Notes: a model not told the origin generated them from the sequence alone. Shown: positions 53,565 through 62,011, numbered from the stretch's first letter. The stretch: 64,000 nucleotides of DNA from Homoserinimonas sedimenticola (GCF_026094475.1 NZ_JAPELL010000002.1:372001-436000); one strand, 5' to 3'. Program-made: numbers and translations.

Positions 53565-55778
53565 GTGATCCAAGACGGGCTGGAGCATGAGCGCGACTAC
53601 GTCGCAGGGCTATACCGGCGCCTTGACGACCTGAAGGCCGAAGCGGAACGTCAGCTCGCCTCCATCCGGGCGCAGGGTGGTGGTGGCACTCATCAGAGTC
53701 GAACCGAGCGAGACACATTCGCTCGCCTCTACGAGGACCGCATCGCCCAGCTCCGCGAGGTGACGGAGCGTCTCGCCTTCGGACGGCTGCAGCTCGCGGC
53801 ATCCGCGCAGGAGGAGGCGGTCGACCGCTACATCGGTCGCATCGGTCTGCGCGATGAGGAGCAACACCCCCTCCTGCTGGACTGGCGAGTGCCACAGGCC
53901 AGCGCGTTCTACCAGGCGACGGCGGCCGAACCGATGGGGGCGCGGGCACGCCGGCACCTCATCACGCGCGGCCGCGACGTGGTCCGGGTGGAGGACGAGA
54001 TCTTCGACCCCGAACTGCTCGACGAGGCGAGCGAGCACCAGGGTGAGGGCGCCCTGCTCGCGGCGCTGGGGGCCGAGCGCACGGGGCGGATGAACGATAT
54101 CGTCGCGACCATCCAGGCGGAGCAGGATCGAATCATCCGCTCTGAACTGGCGGGAGTCCTCGTCGTGCAGGGCGGTCCCGGTACAGGCAAGACCGCGGTC
54201 GCCCTTCATCGTGCCGCCTATCTCCTCTACTCCCACCGCAAGCGGCTGGGCAACGCGGGCGTTCTCATCGTCGGGCCGTCCGCCTCGTTCCTGCACTACA
54301 TCGAGTCGGTCCTGCCCTCGCTCGGCGAGACGGGGGTCGTGCTGGCGAGCCTGGGCGGGCTCCTGCCCGGCATCGCGGCGACCGTCAACGACGAACCCGC
54401 TGTCGCGGCGCTCAAGGGGCGTTCCGCCATGGCCGAGCTGATCGCCCGCGCGGTTCGGTCGCGGCAGCGCGTTCCCGATTCACCGGTGGCGATGATCGTC
54501 AATGGCGACACCGTCATGCTGGAGCCGGCGACGGTCGAGCGAGCGATCGCCCGCGCCCGGGAGACCCGCAAGCCCTACAACGAGGCCCGCGTGACCTTCG
54601 TCAAGACGGCCCTCGCCGAACTCACGAAGCAGTGGGCCGCACAGCTGCGCGCCCAGGGCAACACGATCGACGGTTCGGACATGCCGATGCTTCAGGAGGA
54701 CCTGCGCACGGCGCATGATGTGCGGGTGGCTCTCAATACGGCGTGGCTCCCGCTCACGCCCGAGAAGCTGCTGCAGGACCTCTATGCTCGGCCGCACTGG
54801 CTCGCCGAGTTGACCCCCGCGTGGTCGGACGAGCAGCGGGCGCTGCTGCGCCGCGGCCGGGATGCGCCCTTCACGGTCGAAGACGTCCCGCTCCTCGATG
54901 AGGCCGCCGAGCTGCTGGGCGAGTTCGATCCCGTGGGGGCTGCGCGGCGGCGTGAGGAGAAGCAGCAGCGCAAGCGGGACATCGAGAACGCTGAGGCCGC
55001 CATCGAGAACATGCAGGTCGAGGGGATGATCGATGCGAAGTCGCTCGCCGCGAACTTCGCCGAGACGGGCATCCGAGCGACGACCTCGGAGCGGGCGGGC
55101 AGCGACCGCACGTGGACCTATGGGCACATCGTCGTCGACGAGGCGCAGGAGCTGTCGCCCATGCAGTGGCGGCTGCTGTTGCGCCGCTGCCCCTTGCGCT
55201 CCTTCACAATCGTGGGTGACATCGCGCAGGCGTCCGCCGCCACCGCCTCCTCCAGCTGGCGCCAGGCACTGCGTCCGCTGATCGGTCGCAGCGCGGAGTC
55301 GCAGCGCTGGCGCCTCGAGGAGCTTTCGGTGAACTATCGCACGCCGCGACAGATCGCCGAGGTCGCGGAGGAGTGGGCGATCGCATCCGGCCTTCCCGTC
55401 ACACCGTCACAGGCCGTGCGCAGCACGAGGTGGCCGGTCGAGGAGGCCGAGAGCCTCATGGCGGCCGTCTCGCGGCATCGGGAGGAGGGGCAGCGCGGCA
55501 CTCTCGCCGTGATCGCCCGTGGCGAGCGGCTCGAGCAGATTCACTCCGAGCTTCGCGAGCGCTTCGGTGAGCTCGTGGCGTTCGGCAGCGAGAGCCTGCT
55601 CGCCCCTATTGTCGTGCTCGCCCCCCAGGAGGCGAAGGGGCTGGAGTTCGACGATGTCGTCATCGTCGACCCCGCCTCCATCGCGGCGCTGCCGAGGGGC
55701 GCCGGCGCGCTCTATGTCGCGATGACGAGGGCCACGCAGCGCCTCACCCTGGTCGGCCAGCTCCCGCCGACGGGGTGA
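53565..55778 (+). CDS. HelD/HelR-type UvrD-like ATPase acting on RNA polymerase
   Basis: The 737-residue protein has a charged coiled-coil N-terminus (HERDYVAGLYRRLDDLKAEAERQLASIRAQ and onward), which in HelD proteins reaches into RNA polymerase. A superfamily 1 helicase core follows: Walker A GGPGTGKT at 203-210, DEAQELSPMQWRLL (II), VGDIAQ, and VAMTRATQRLTLV (VI). HelD proteins release stalled RNA polymerase from DNA, and Streptomyces HelR can also displace rifamycins. I see no obvious rifamycin-response palindrome in the 60 bases upstream, so induction by the drug is not supported. Confidence 0.87.
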   Translation: MIQDGLEHERDYVAGLYRRLDDLKAEAERQLASIRAQGGGGTHQSRTERDTFARLYEDRIAQLREVTERLAFGRLQLAASAQEEAVDRYIGRIGLRDEEQHPLLLDWRVPQASAFYQATAAEPMGARARRHLITRGRDVVRVEDEIFDPELLDEASEHQGEGALLAALGAERTGRMNDIVATIQAEQDRIIRSELAGVLVVQGGPGTGKTAVALHRAAYLLYSHRKRLGNAGVLIVGPSASFLHYIESVLPSLGETGVVLASLGGLLPGIAATVNDEPAVAALKGRSAMAELIARAVRSRQRVPDSPVAMIVNGDTVMLEPATVERAIARARETRKPYNEARVTFVKTALAELTKQWAAQLRAQGNTIDGSDMPMLQEDLRTAHDVRVALNTAWLPLTPEKLLQDLYARPHWLAELTPAWSDEQRALLRRGRDAPFTVEDVPLLDEAAELLGEFDPVGAARRREEKQQRKRDIENAEAAIENMQVEGMIDAKSLAANFAETGIRATTSERAGSDRTWTYGHIVVDEAQELSPMQWRLLLRRCPLRSFTIVGDIAQASAATASSSWRQALRPLIGRSAESQRWRLEELSVNYRTPRQIAEVAEEWAIASGLPVTPSQAVRSTRWPVEEAESLMAAVSRHREEGQRGTLAVIARGERLEQIHSELRERFGELVAFGSESLLAPIVVLAPQEAKGLEFDDVVIVDPASIAALPRGAGALYVAMTRATQRLTLVGQLPPTG

Positions 55779-55842
55779 GTCGCCGAGCCATGCGGCCTGC
55801 CTTCGGCTGCGCGGTGCCCTGCGTCGGTGACATGCTGGAGGC

Positions 55843-57003
55843 ATGATCCTCGCCGACGACGACCTCGCACGGTTCCGGTCTCGGGCGGGCGCCCTCGACC
55901 GCGAGAACGCCTTCCCGCACGACGATCTCGCCGAGCTCGCGGCATCCGGTTATCTTCGGATGCTCGTGCCGCGCGAGCTGGGCGGTCTCGGCTTCGGCCT
56001 GCAGCAGGCCATGCGCGAGCAGTCGAGGCTCGCTTCGGCGGCACCCGCGACGGCGCTCGCCGTCAACATGCATCTCGTGTGGACGGGGGTGGCCCGGCTG
56101 CTGCGCGAGCAAGGGGACGCCTCGCTCGACTACGTGCTTCGGGAGGCGGCCGAGGGCGAGATCTTCGCCTTCGGCATCAGCGAGCCCGGCAACGATCTCG
56201 TGCTCTTCGACAGCGCCACCCGCGCCGAGCCGCAGACCGACGGTGGCTACGCCTTCACGGGCACCAAGATCTTCACGAGTCTCTCACCCGCCTGGACGCG
56301 CCTCGGCGTGTTCGGACGGGATGATTCGGGGCCGGAGCCGGTTCTCGTCCACGCCTTCCTCGAGCGTGGCACGGAGGGCATCGAGATCCTCGATGACTGG
56401 GACACGATCGGCATGCGTGCCAGTCAGAGCAATACGACGCGTCTGGGTGGGGCGAAAGCTCCCGCTGACCGCGTGTTCGGTCACCGCCCGCCGGGTCCGG
56501 TGCCGCATCCGCTCGTCTTCGCGATCTTCGCCAACTTCCTCCTCCTTCTCTCCTCCGTCTACGCGGGGCTCGCCCAGCGCGGCCTCGAACTGGGTGTGGA
56601 TGCTGCCCGCTCCCGCCGTTCGGCGCGCACGGGTCTCACGGGCGACCAGCACCCCGAGACACGGTGGAAGCTTGCCGACGCCGCGATCGCACTCGACGGG
56701 CTTCTGCCGCAGCTCGAGACCCTCGCGCGCGACCTCGACGAGGGTGTGGATCGGGGCGACCAGTGGTTCCGGGCACTCACGGGGGCGAAGCTGCGCGCGA
56801 CGGAGACGGCGCGATACGTCGTGGAGCAGGCGGTCCGGGTTGCGGGCGGGCGCTCCTACCGCGCGGGCGACGAGTTGGGGCGTCTGATGCGTGATGTCAT
56901 GGCGGGGGCGTTTCATCCGAGCAACGAGGACTCCGTTCATTCGACGGTCGCTGCGGCGCTTCTGGGGCCGATCGCGGCAGGCTCGACAGGGGAGGACGAA
57001 TGA
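55843..57003 (+). CDS. Acyl-CoA dehydrogenase family flavoprotein
   Basis: A 386-residue flavoenzyme with the three-part acyl-CoA dehydrogenase fold: N-terminal helices (LVPRELGGLGFGLQQAMREQSRLA), the beta domain (FAFGISEPGNDLVLFDSATRAE, FTGTKIFTSLSP) and the C-terminal helical domain. The sequence diverges from beta-oxidation enzymes, and the C-terminal stretch RDVMAGAFHPSNEDSVHSTV resembles the desulfurisation/monooxygenase-like branch more than fatty acyl-CoA dehydrogenases. The substrate is open. It overlaps the following esterase gene by ATGA. Confidence 0.82.
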   Translation: MILADDDLARFRSRAGALDRENAFPHDDLAELAASGYLRMLVPRELGGLGFGLQQAMREQSRLASAAPATALAVNMHLVWTGVARLLREQGDASLDYVLREAAEGEIFAFGISEPGNDLVLFDSATRAEPQTDGGYAFTGTKIFTSLSPAWTRLGVFGRDDSGPEPVLVHAFLERGTEGIEILDDWDTIGMRASQSNTTRLGGAKAPADRVFGHRPPGPVPHPLVFAIFANFLLLLSSVYAGLAQRGLELGVDAARSRRSARTGLTGDQHPETRWKLADAAIALDGLLPQLETLARDLDEGVDRGDQWFRALTGAKLRATETARYVVEQAVRVAGGRSYRAGDELGRLMRDVMAGAFHPSNEDSVHSTVAAALLGPIAAGSTGEDE

Positions 57004-57650
57004 TGGCGGAAGCGCTCGAGATCGACGATGCGGTAGTCGCGTGGTCGGAGCCGAGGGACGTGCTGGGGGAGAGGCCTCTCGTCGTACTCCTCCACGGCCG
57101 CGGCTCGCACGAGCACGATCTGATGCAGCTCGCCCCCATGCTTCTCCCCGACGCGGTCTATGCGTCGCTGCGCGCCCCGCTTCCTTTCCTAGGTGGGGGT
57201 GGCTACAGCTGGTTCCCGCCCGCCGCTCCGGGTCTTCCTTCGGCGGAGGGCGCTGAGGCGGCAACGCGTGCCATCCTTGCCTGGCTCGACCGCGTCGCCC
57301 CTGCTGGCCCCGTTGCGGTGCTCGGCTTCAGCCAGGGCGGCGCCCTCGCGACGCACCTCATGCGCTTCTCACCGGAGCGTTTCGTGGCCTTCGTGAACCT
57401 CTCGGGCTTCATCGTTCCGGGGGTGTGCCCCGCGGATGCCACGCTCCCGCAGGTGCGCCCCCCGATGTTCTGGGGCCGGGACCTTGACGATCCGATCATT
57501 CCGAGCGAGGCGACGGAGGCGACGGAGGCGTGGCTGCCCGGCCACTGCACTCTCACGCGCCGCCGCTACTCGGGCGTGGGGCACGGGATCTCGATTGAGG
57601 AGGTCGCCGAGGTGCGCGACTTCCTCGCGCAGGCGTTCGCGGGTCGTTAA
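57000..57650 (+). CDS. Phospholipase/carboxylesterase-type alpha/beta hydrolase
   Basis: The 216-residue protein has the carboxylesterase 2 pattern: HGRGSHEHDLMQLAP, WFPPAAPG, the nucleophile in LGFSQGGALATH, an Asp in GRDLDDPIIP and the His in GVGHGIS. It is cytosolic and of standard length. The start overlaps the acyl-CoA dehydrogenase stop (ATGA), so the two are coupled; it could hydrolyse an ester produced or used by its neighbour (inference). Confidence 0.88.
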   Translation: MMAEALEIDDAVVAWSEPRDVLGERPLVVLLHGRGSHEHDLMQLAPMLLPDAVYASLRAPLPFLGGGGYSWFPPAAPGLPSAEGAEAATRAILAWLDRVAPAGPVAVLGFSQGGALATHLMRFSPERFVAFVNLSGFIVPGVCPADATLPQVRPPMFWGRDLDDPIIPSEATEATEAWLPGHCTLTRRRYSGVGHGISIEEVAEVRDFLAQAFAGR

Positions 57651-57653
57651 CGG

Positions 57654-57701
57654 ACTCATCGCCCGGTGCGGCACTTGGTGCGGCTCTTCCGGGCGATGAG
57701 T
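57654..57701. terminator. Perfect 13-bp inverted repeat after the esterase gene
   Basis: ACTCATCGCCCGG (57654-57666) and CCGGGCGATGAGT (57689-57701) are exact complements around a 22-base loop that itself contains TGCGGC twice. It begins five bases after the esterase stop and is the likely end of that operon, although it has no T tract. Confidence 0.6.
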
Positions 57702-57845
57702 TGATCTTGCTCAAGCATGCGCCTCGGCAGCGGCGGAGATCAAGACTTTTGGCAGAATTTTTGCTGAGAAGCGCGTGTTCTGATCGCGAGCGGCGCGTTC
57801 GCTGCGCGTTCCCCGAAACCCCCTGGGGGCACGGATGTCGAGACG

Positions 57846-57851
57846 TAGCGT
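57846..57851 (+). promoter_or_regulatory. TAGCGT -10 box of the DJ-1 family gene
   Basis: TAGCGT lies within AGACGTAGCGTCT (57841-57853), an interrupted palindrome that could bind a regulator. Expected transcript start is near 57858, and TAAGGAG precedes ATG 57915 by six bases. Confidence 0.45.
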
Positions 57852-57914
57852 CTGAGGCATCCAGCAGAGTGCCTCGGGCGTGAGGGCCCGGGGCCACGAG
57901 AGTAAGGAGTGCGC

Positions 57915-58481
57915 ATGGCCACTATGACGCTCACCGGCAAGAAGATCGCCTTCCTCCTCACGGACGGGGTAGAGCAGATCGAACTCACGAGCCCGTGGGA
58001 GGCGGTGCAGGATGCCGGCGGCTCGCCCACGCTGGTCTCACCGGCCGGCGACTCCCTGCAGGGTTTCAACGGCACGTCGCCGGGCGACACCTTCACGGTG
58101 GATGCGAGCCCGCAGTCCGTCGAGGCGGAGGACTTCGACGCCCTCGTGCTTCCCGGCGGGGTCGTGAACGCCGACCACCTGCGCATGGACGAGGCATCCG
58201 TCAATCTCGTGCGGGCGTTCTTCGAGCAGCACAAGCCCGTCGCGGCGATCTGTCACGGCCCGTGGCTGCTCGCGGAGGCGGGCGTGCTCGGCGGCCGCAC
58301 CGTGACGTCCTATCCCTCGCTGCGCACGGATCTCAGCAACGCGGGCGCCGAGTGGGTGGATGAGGAGGTCGTGGTCGACAACGGGCTCGTCACGAGCCGG
58401 AACCCTGATGACCTTCCGGCTTTCAACGCGAAGCTCGTCGAGGAGGTCAACGAGGGCACCCACGCGGGGCAGACGACCTGA
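57915..58481 (+). CDS. DJ-1/PfpI family protein
   Basis: A 188-residue class I glutamine amidotransferase-like protein. It has the PfpI features GKKIAFLLTDGVEQIEL, the conserved Glu near the start, and the nucleophile elbow AICHGPWLLAEAG with Cys about residue 113. Family members are chaperone/deglycase-like stress proteins or proteases. ATG 57915 is chosen for the TAAGGAG six bases upstream; GTG 57909 overlaps that site. Confidence 0.9.
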   Translation: MATMTLTGKKIAFLLTDGVEQIELTSPWEAVQDAGGSPTLVSPAGDSLQGFNGTSPGDTFTVDASPQSVEAEDFDALVLPGGVVNADHLRMDEASVNLVRAFFEQHKPVAAICHGPWLLAEAGVLGGRTVTSYPSLRTDLSNAGAEWVDEEVVVDNGLVTSRNPDDLPAFNAKLVEEVNEGTHAGQTT

Positions 58482-58507
58482 GGCGCGCCTGTCAAAGCTC
58501 GCCCTTG

Positions 58508-59291
58508 TTAGCGCGGGTGCAGTGACCCGGCGGCGGCGATCCGTGCGGGCAGCACCCGCGCGAGTCCCACGATGAGTTTGTAGCGCAGGCTCGGGATGAC
58601 GATGGCACGCCCGCGTGCGGCCCCCGCGAGGGCCGCACGCACGACACCAGGCGCATCGAGCCACAGGGGGGCCGGGATGCCGTCGGTGCGGGCCCGCATC
58701 CGTTCATGGAACTCAGTGCGGACGAAGCCGGGGGGCCACCGCCGTGACGGTCACGCCGTCGCGGCGATATTCGAGGTTCGCCCACCGGCTGAAGCTGAGG
58801 ATCCACGACTTGGCGGCTTCATAGCTGCCGCGCGGCGTGTATGCCGCGACGCTTGCGACGGAGATGATGGCGCCGTCTCGCCGGTCGCGCATGGCCCGAA
58901 GGGCGGCGTGGGCGAGGCGCATGGGTGCGGTTACGAGCACATCGAGGTGACGCTGCTCCTCCTCGACGTCGTTGACGTGGAAGGGCTTCGTGAGGCCGAA
59001 GCCCGCATTGTTGACGAGCATCGTGACGGGGGAGACGTCATCTCCTAGGCGGTGAGCCACGGCGTCGACCTGCTCTCGCACGGACAGGTCCGCGGGCAGC
59101 GATTCGACATCGACTGCGTAGGCCCGCGTGAGTGCCTGCGCGGTCGCGGCGAGGCGGCCCTCGTCCCGGGCCACGAGCACAAGGTCGTGTCCTGCAGCCC
59201 CGAGTTGCCGTGCAAATTCCAGCCCGAGGCCCGCTGTCGCTCCCGTGATGAGGGCGCGGGGGCGTGTCACGGGCGATCCAGAGGTGGTCAT
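58508..59291 (-). pseudogene. Short-chain dehydrogenase/reductase with a +1 frameshift
   Basis: The upstream part (59291 down to about 58736) encodes an SDR with TGATAGLGLEFA, NNAGFG, ISVAS and YEAAKSW. After VTVTAVAP it goes out of frame and stops at 58713. Ignoring one base in the run of six G at 58730-58735 restores a continuous reading: PGFVRTEF, then the second part (HERMRARTDGIPAPLWLDAPG to ARIAAAGSLHPR), which ends at 58508. The whole would be about 260 residues, normal for the family. Either a real homopolymer insertion, a phase-variable run or a sequencing error; all catalytic residues precede the shift. Confidence 0.85.
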
Positions 59292-59347
59292 TCGTCCACG
59301 TTAGCCCGCGCAGCCCCGCCCACGTCGCCCGTGGCTGTCGGTGGCGC

Positions 59348-59362
59348 TACGCTTCGCTCATG
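59348..59362 (+). promoter_or_regulatory. TACGCT -10 box six bases from the YhhN ATG
   Basis: TACGCT (59348-59353), six bases, then ATG 59360, with no Shine-Dalgarno sequence: a predicted leaderless start. Confidence 0.5.
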
Positions 59363-60103
59363 CGCTTCTCGCCGCGAGCTCGCGCACGGCTCGCTTTCCT
59401 CCCCTATGCGGTGGTCGCCGTGCTGCATCTGCTCGCGCTCGTGGCGACATCGATGGGGGCGGATGTCGCCGCCACTGACGTTTCGAGCAAGGCGCTGCTC
59501 ATGCCGGCCCTGCTGCTCGGGTTCCTCGTGGGGGTGCCGCGGCTGCGCTCTCGCGCCGCGGCCCTCGGTGTCGTCGCGATCATCTCCTCCTGGGTGGGGG
59601 ATCTCGCCCTCATGGTGCCGGGAACGGATGCGTTCCTTCTGGGGCTGGCGGCGTTCTTCATCGCGCATGCCGCCCTTCTCCTGCTCATGGTCTTCCACCT
59701 GGGGGTGCGCAGGCTTCCGCTCGCCGCCTTCGCGTATCTCGGCTGGTGGATCGCGCTCGTGGCGTTGCTCGCCCCGCACGCGGCCTGGCTCGTGTGGCCA
59801 TTGGCCGCCTACGGCGTGGTTCTCGGGCTCATGGCGATGGCCTCGACTCGTGCGAGCGCGCTTGTCGTGCTCGGCGGGTTCCTCTTCGCCGTCTCCGACA
59901 GCATGCTGGGTGTCGACCGCTTCGTGCCGTCGATCCAGATCTGGCAGGCGGATGTCGTCATCATGCTCGCCTACACGCTCGCTCAGGGCCTGGTCGCTTT
60001 CGGGGCCGTCGAGCAGCTCCGTCGGGCCCGGGAGGAGGCATCCGCAGCGGAGCATGCCTCGGGGGGCCCGACCCTCACGGTCCGCGAGGATGCGCTGCAC
60101 TGA
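59360..60103 (+). CDS. YhhN/TMEM86 family membrane protein (lysoplasmalogenase-like)
   Basis: A 247-residue protein with about eight hydrophobic helices. The YhhN-type motifs are visible: SSWVGDLALMV, FFIAHAALLLLMVF and GGFLFAVSDSMLGVDRF (conserved Asp residues in membrane). Eukaryotic TMEM86 members hydrolyse the vinyl ether bond of lysoplasmalogens; activity in bacteria is less certain. ATG 59360 is chosen because of the TACGCT box six bases upstream; the frame is open further back without support. Confidence 0.82.
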   Translation: MRFSPRARARLAFLPYAVVAVLHLLALVATSMGADVAATDVSSKALLMPALLLGFLVGVPRLRSRAAALGVVAIISSWVGDLALMVPGTDAFLLGLAAFFIAHAALLLLMVFHLGVRRLPLAAFAYLGWWIALVALLAPHAAWLVWPLAAYGVVLGLMAMASTRASALVVLGGFLFAVSDSMLGVDRFVPSIQIWQADVVIMLAYTLAQGLVAFGAVEQLRRAREEASAAEHASGGPTLTVREDALH

Positions 60104-60136
60104 TTCGCCGGACTCACGAGAGGGACGGCGCGGTGG

Positions 60137-60178
60137 TAAACTCTTTTGGTTGCCGTCAGAACGGCCGCGGATAAAGAG
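60137..60178 (+). promoter_or_regulatory. rpsO promoter box and leader hairpin
   Basis: TAAACT (60137-60142) is a possible -10. GCCGT (60152-60156) pairs with ACGGC (60161-60165), and CTCTTT (60141-60146) with AAAGAG (60173-60178). In several bacteria S15 represses its own mRNA through the leader; this hairpin is a candidate site. Confidence 0.45.
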
Positions 60179-60232
60179 AGCTGGCACATCCTGTGACCGG
60201 CACCGCGCAACGAGAGAAAGGGGATCCCATCT

Positions 60233-60502
60233 ATGGCTCTTGAAGCAGACGTCAAGAAGGCGATCATCGAAGAGTACGCAACCCACCCGGGCGACACGGG
60301 TTCCCCCGAGGTTCAGATCGCGATTCTGTCGCAGCGGATCAAGGACCTCACGGAGCACCTCAAGCAGCACAAGCACGACCACCACTCGCGTCGTGGCCTG
60401 CTTCTCCTGGTCGGCCAGCGTCGTCGACTGCTCGGCTACCTGCAGGACGTGGACATCAACCGCTACCGTTCGCTCATTGAGCGCATCGGACTGCGTCGAT
60501 AA
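60233..60502 (+). CDS. rpsO: 30S ribosomal protein S15
   Basis: An 89-residue ribosomal protein that binds 16S rRNA early in assembly. It has the complete S15 pattern: [50 protein letters not shown] and [22 protein letters not shown] lies upstream of ATG 60233. Codon use is strongly biased, as in other ribosomal genes. pnp, often the next gene, is not in the window; the gene is followed by tandem repeats and a terminator. Confidence 0.98.
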   Translation: MALEADVKKAIIEEYATHPGDTGSPEVQIAILSQRIKDLTEHLKQHKHDHHSRRGLLLLVGQRRRLLGYLQDVDINRYRSLIERIGLRR

Positions 60503-60537
60503 CAGCGCAGCGTCGATAAACAGCGCAGCGTCGATAA
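60502..60537. repeat. 18-bp tandem duplication at the 3' end of rpsO
   Basis: ACAGCGCAGCGTCGATAA is present twice in tandem (60502-60519, 60520-60537). The segment CGTCGATAA at the rpsO stop is thus present three times. It looks like slippage duplication of the gene end. Confidence 0.85.
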
Positions 60538-60606
60538 GACACCAGCCGGATGCCGTGAGTCGGTCCCTCCTCGGAGGGTCCCGATGACACCGCGATCTTC
60601 TTGGAC

Positions 60607-60636
60607 GGGCCGTCACCTTCGGGTGGCGGCCCGTTT
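60607..60636 (+). terminator. rpsO transcription terminator
   Basis: GGGCCGTCACC (60607-60617) and GGTGGCGGCCC (60622-60632) form an 11-bp stem with one G-T pair, a TTCG tetraloop and a following GTTT. It is the clearest intrinsic terminator in the window. Confidence 0.8.
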
Positions 60637-60651
60637 CGTGTCTCCGCTCAA

Positions 60652-60693
60652 TCTGCTCCGCGCAGTCCGCTCCGCTCAGCCTGCTTCGCTCAC
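60652..60693. repeat. Three degenerate 14-bp tandem units
   Basis: Units at 60652, 60666 and 60680 follow YCYGCTYCGCKCAS. The last unit covers the emfourin stop codon. The period equals that of the repeats at 35296-35379, although the sequence differs. Confidence 0.6.
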
Positions 60694-60965
60694 TCCGGGG
60701 TGTCGCGGACGCGGTCGAGCAGCTCCTGCCAGGGCCCCGTGAAGTTTCGTTCGGGAATCTCGCAGCGCCACTCGTCTGTTTCCGGATCGGACGCGCACAC
60801 GACCAGGTAGATGAAGCGGTCGGCGCCGTCAGCGCCGCCCTGCGCAGCATCCCGAGGCAGGCGATCGAGCAGCTCGCGCCAGCCCTCTTCCTCCGCGTCG
60901 ACGGTTGCGCTCCACTCGCGGGAGATCCCGGCCATTCCGCCCGTGCGCCGCACGGTGATCCTCAT
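60690..60965 (-). CDS. Emfourin-type protealysin inhibitor
   Basis: The 91-residue protein matches the small inhibitors of M4 proteases called emfourin: N-terminus MRITVRRTGGMAGISREW, an acidic helix (DAEEEGWRELLDRL) and the strand region DRFIYLVVCASD. It starts inside the stop of the adjacent M4 protease gene (ATGA), the organisation expected for an inhibitor cotranscribed with a protealysin-like enzyme. It would keep the protease inactive inside the producing cell. The identification rests on motif memory plus gene pairing. Confidence 0.83.
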   Translation of the reverse strand: MRITVRRTGGMAGISREWSATVDAEEEGWRELLDRLPRDAAQGGADGADRFIYLVVCASDPETDEWRCEIPERNFTGPWQELLDRVRDTPE

Positions 60966-62011
60966 GGCAGCACCCCGACCTCGCTCCAGCCGCTGCGGAC
61001 GGCACGCTCCTCCTCGGAACCTGCGCCGAAGCGGCGAGCCGCGGCATCCGTCGTCGCTTCGGCGAAGGCAACGAAGTCGCTCGTGGGGGAGAGCGGCCCC
61101 GTGAGCGTGTCGTACCAGATGTGGCCCGCCCGCTCCCAGGCGGGGCCGCCCAGCGCGAGTGCTGTGAGGGCGAAGGCACGGTTGGGGATGCCCGAGTTGA
61201 GGTGCACGCCCCCATTGTCGTCGGTCGTCCTGATGTAGTCGCGCATGTGAGCGGGCTGAGGGTCCTTGCCGATCACATCGTCGTCGTAGGCGCTGCCCGG
61301 CTCGAGCATTGAGCGCAGCGCCCGGCCCTCGACCAGGGGGGTGAAGAGCCCTTCGCCGATGAGCCAGCTCGCCTCCGCTGCCATCTCGCCGCGCGCGTAC
61401 TGCTCCACGAGGGAGCCGATGACGTCGGAAACGTGCTCCGACAGGGCCCCGCTCTGACCCTCATAGATGAGGCCGGCCGTGAACTGGGTCAGGCCGTGCG
61501 CGAGTTCGTGTCCGATGACGCTGAGGGAGCGGGTGAAGCGGTCGAACACCTCGCCGTCGCCGTCGCCGAAGACCATGCGGCTGCCGTCCCAGAAGGCGTT
61601 GTCGTAGCGAACCCCATAGTGCACGACGGCGTCGAGTCGCATGTTGCGACCGTCGATCGATGCGCGTCCATACACGTCGAGCAGTAGCCGGTGCGTCTGC
61701 CCGAGGCCCTCGTAGGCCTCGTCGACTGCGACATCCCCCGTGGGAGCCTCGTTCTCTTGCCGGACGACCTCGCCGGGGAGCTCGGTCTCGCCGCGCGCAT
61801 CGTAGATGGTGCGGTGCGGCCCCGCGGCGGCCCGCACGCCGGGAGCAGTCGGTGCGCCCTGGGCGGATGCGGGCGTTTCACAACGTCCCCGGCGCAGCGG
61901 TTCATCGATCAGCAGGGCGCGGCGCGCCGCACCCGCCGCCACGGCGTATCGGGGGTCCTCGGCGGTCGCGAGCCGGGCGAGCAGGTAGGGCGGGACGACG
62001 GAGCATGGCAT
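60962..62011 (-). CDS. Protealysin-like M4 zinc metalloprotease
   Basis: A thermolysin-family protease of 349 residues. Zinc ligands are in HELAH (168-172) and Glu192 (SGALSEHVSDVIG); the catalytic His region is GGVHLNSGIPNRAF. The N-terminus has no signal peptide and begins with a short propeptide containing PPYLLARLA, the mark of protealysin-like precursors, and there is no PepSY/FTP propeptide. ATG 62011 has GAGGAT seven bases upstream. The emfourin inhibitor gene overlaps its stop. Confidence 0.92.
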   Translation of the reverse strand: MPCSVVPPYLLARLATAEDPRYAVAAGAARRALLIDEPLRRGRCETPASAQGAPTAPGVRAAAGPHRTIYDARGETELPGEVVRQENEAPTGDVAVDEAYEGLGQTHRLLLDVYGRASIDGRNMRLDAVVHYGVRYDNAFWDGSRMVFGDGDGEVFDRFTRSLSVIGHELAHGLTQFTAGLIYEGQSGALSEHVSDVIGSLVEQYARGEMAAEASWLIGEGLFTPLVEGRALRSMLEPGSAYDDDVIGKDPQPAHMRDYIRTTDDNGGVHLNSGIPNRAFALTALALGGPAWERAGHIWYDTLTGPLSPTSDFVAFAEATTDAAARRFGAGSEEERAVRSGWSEVGVLP

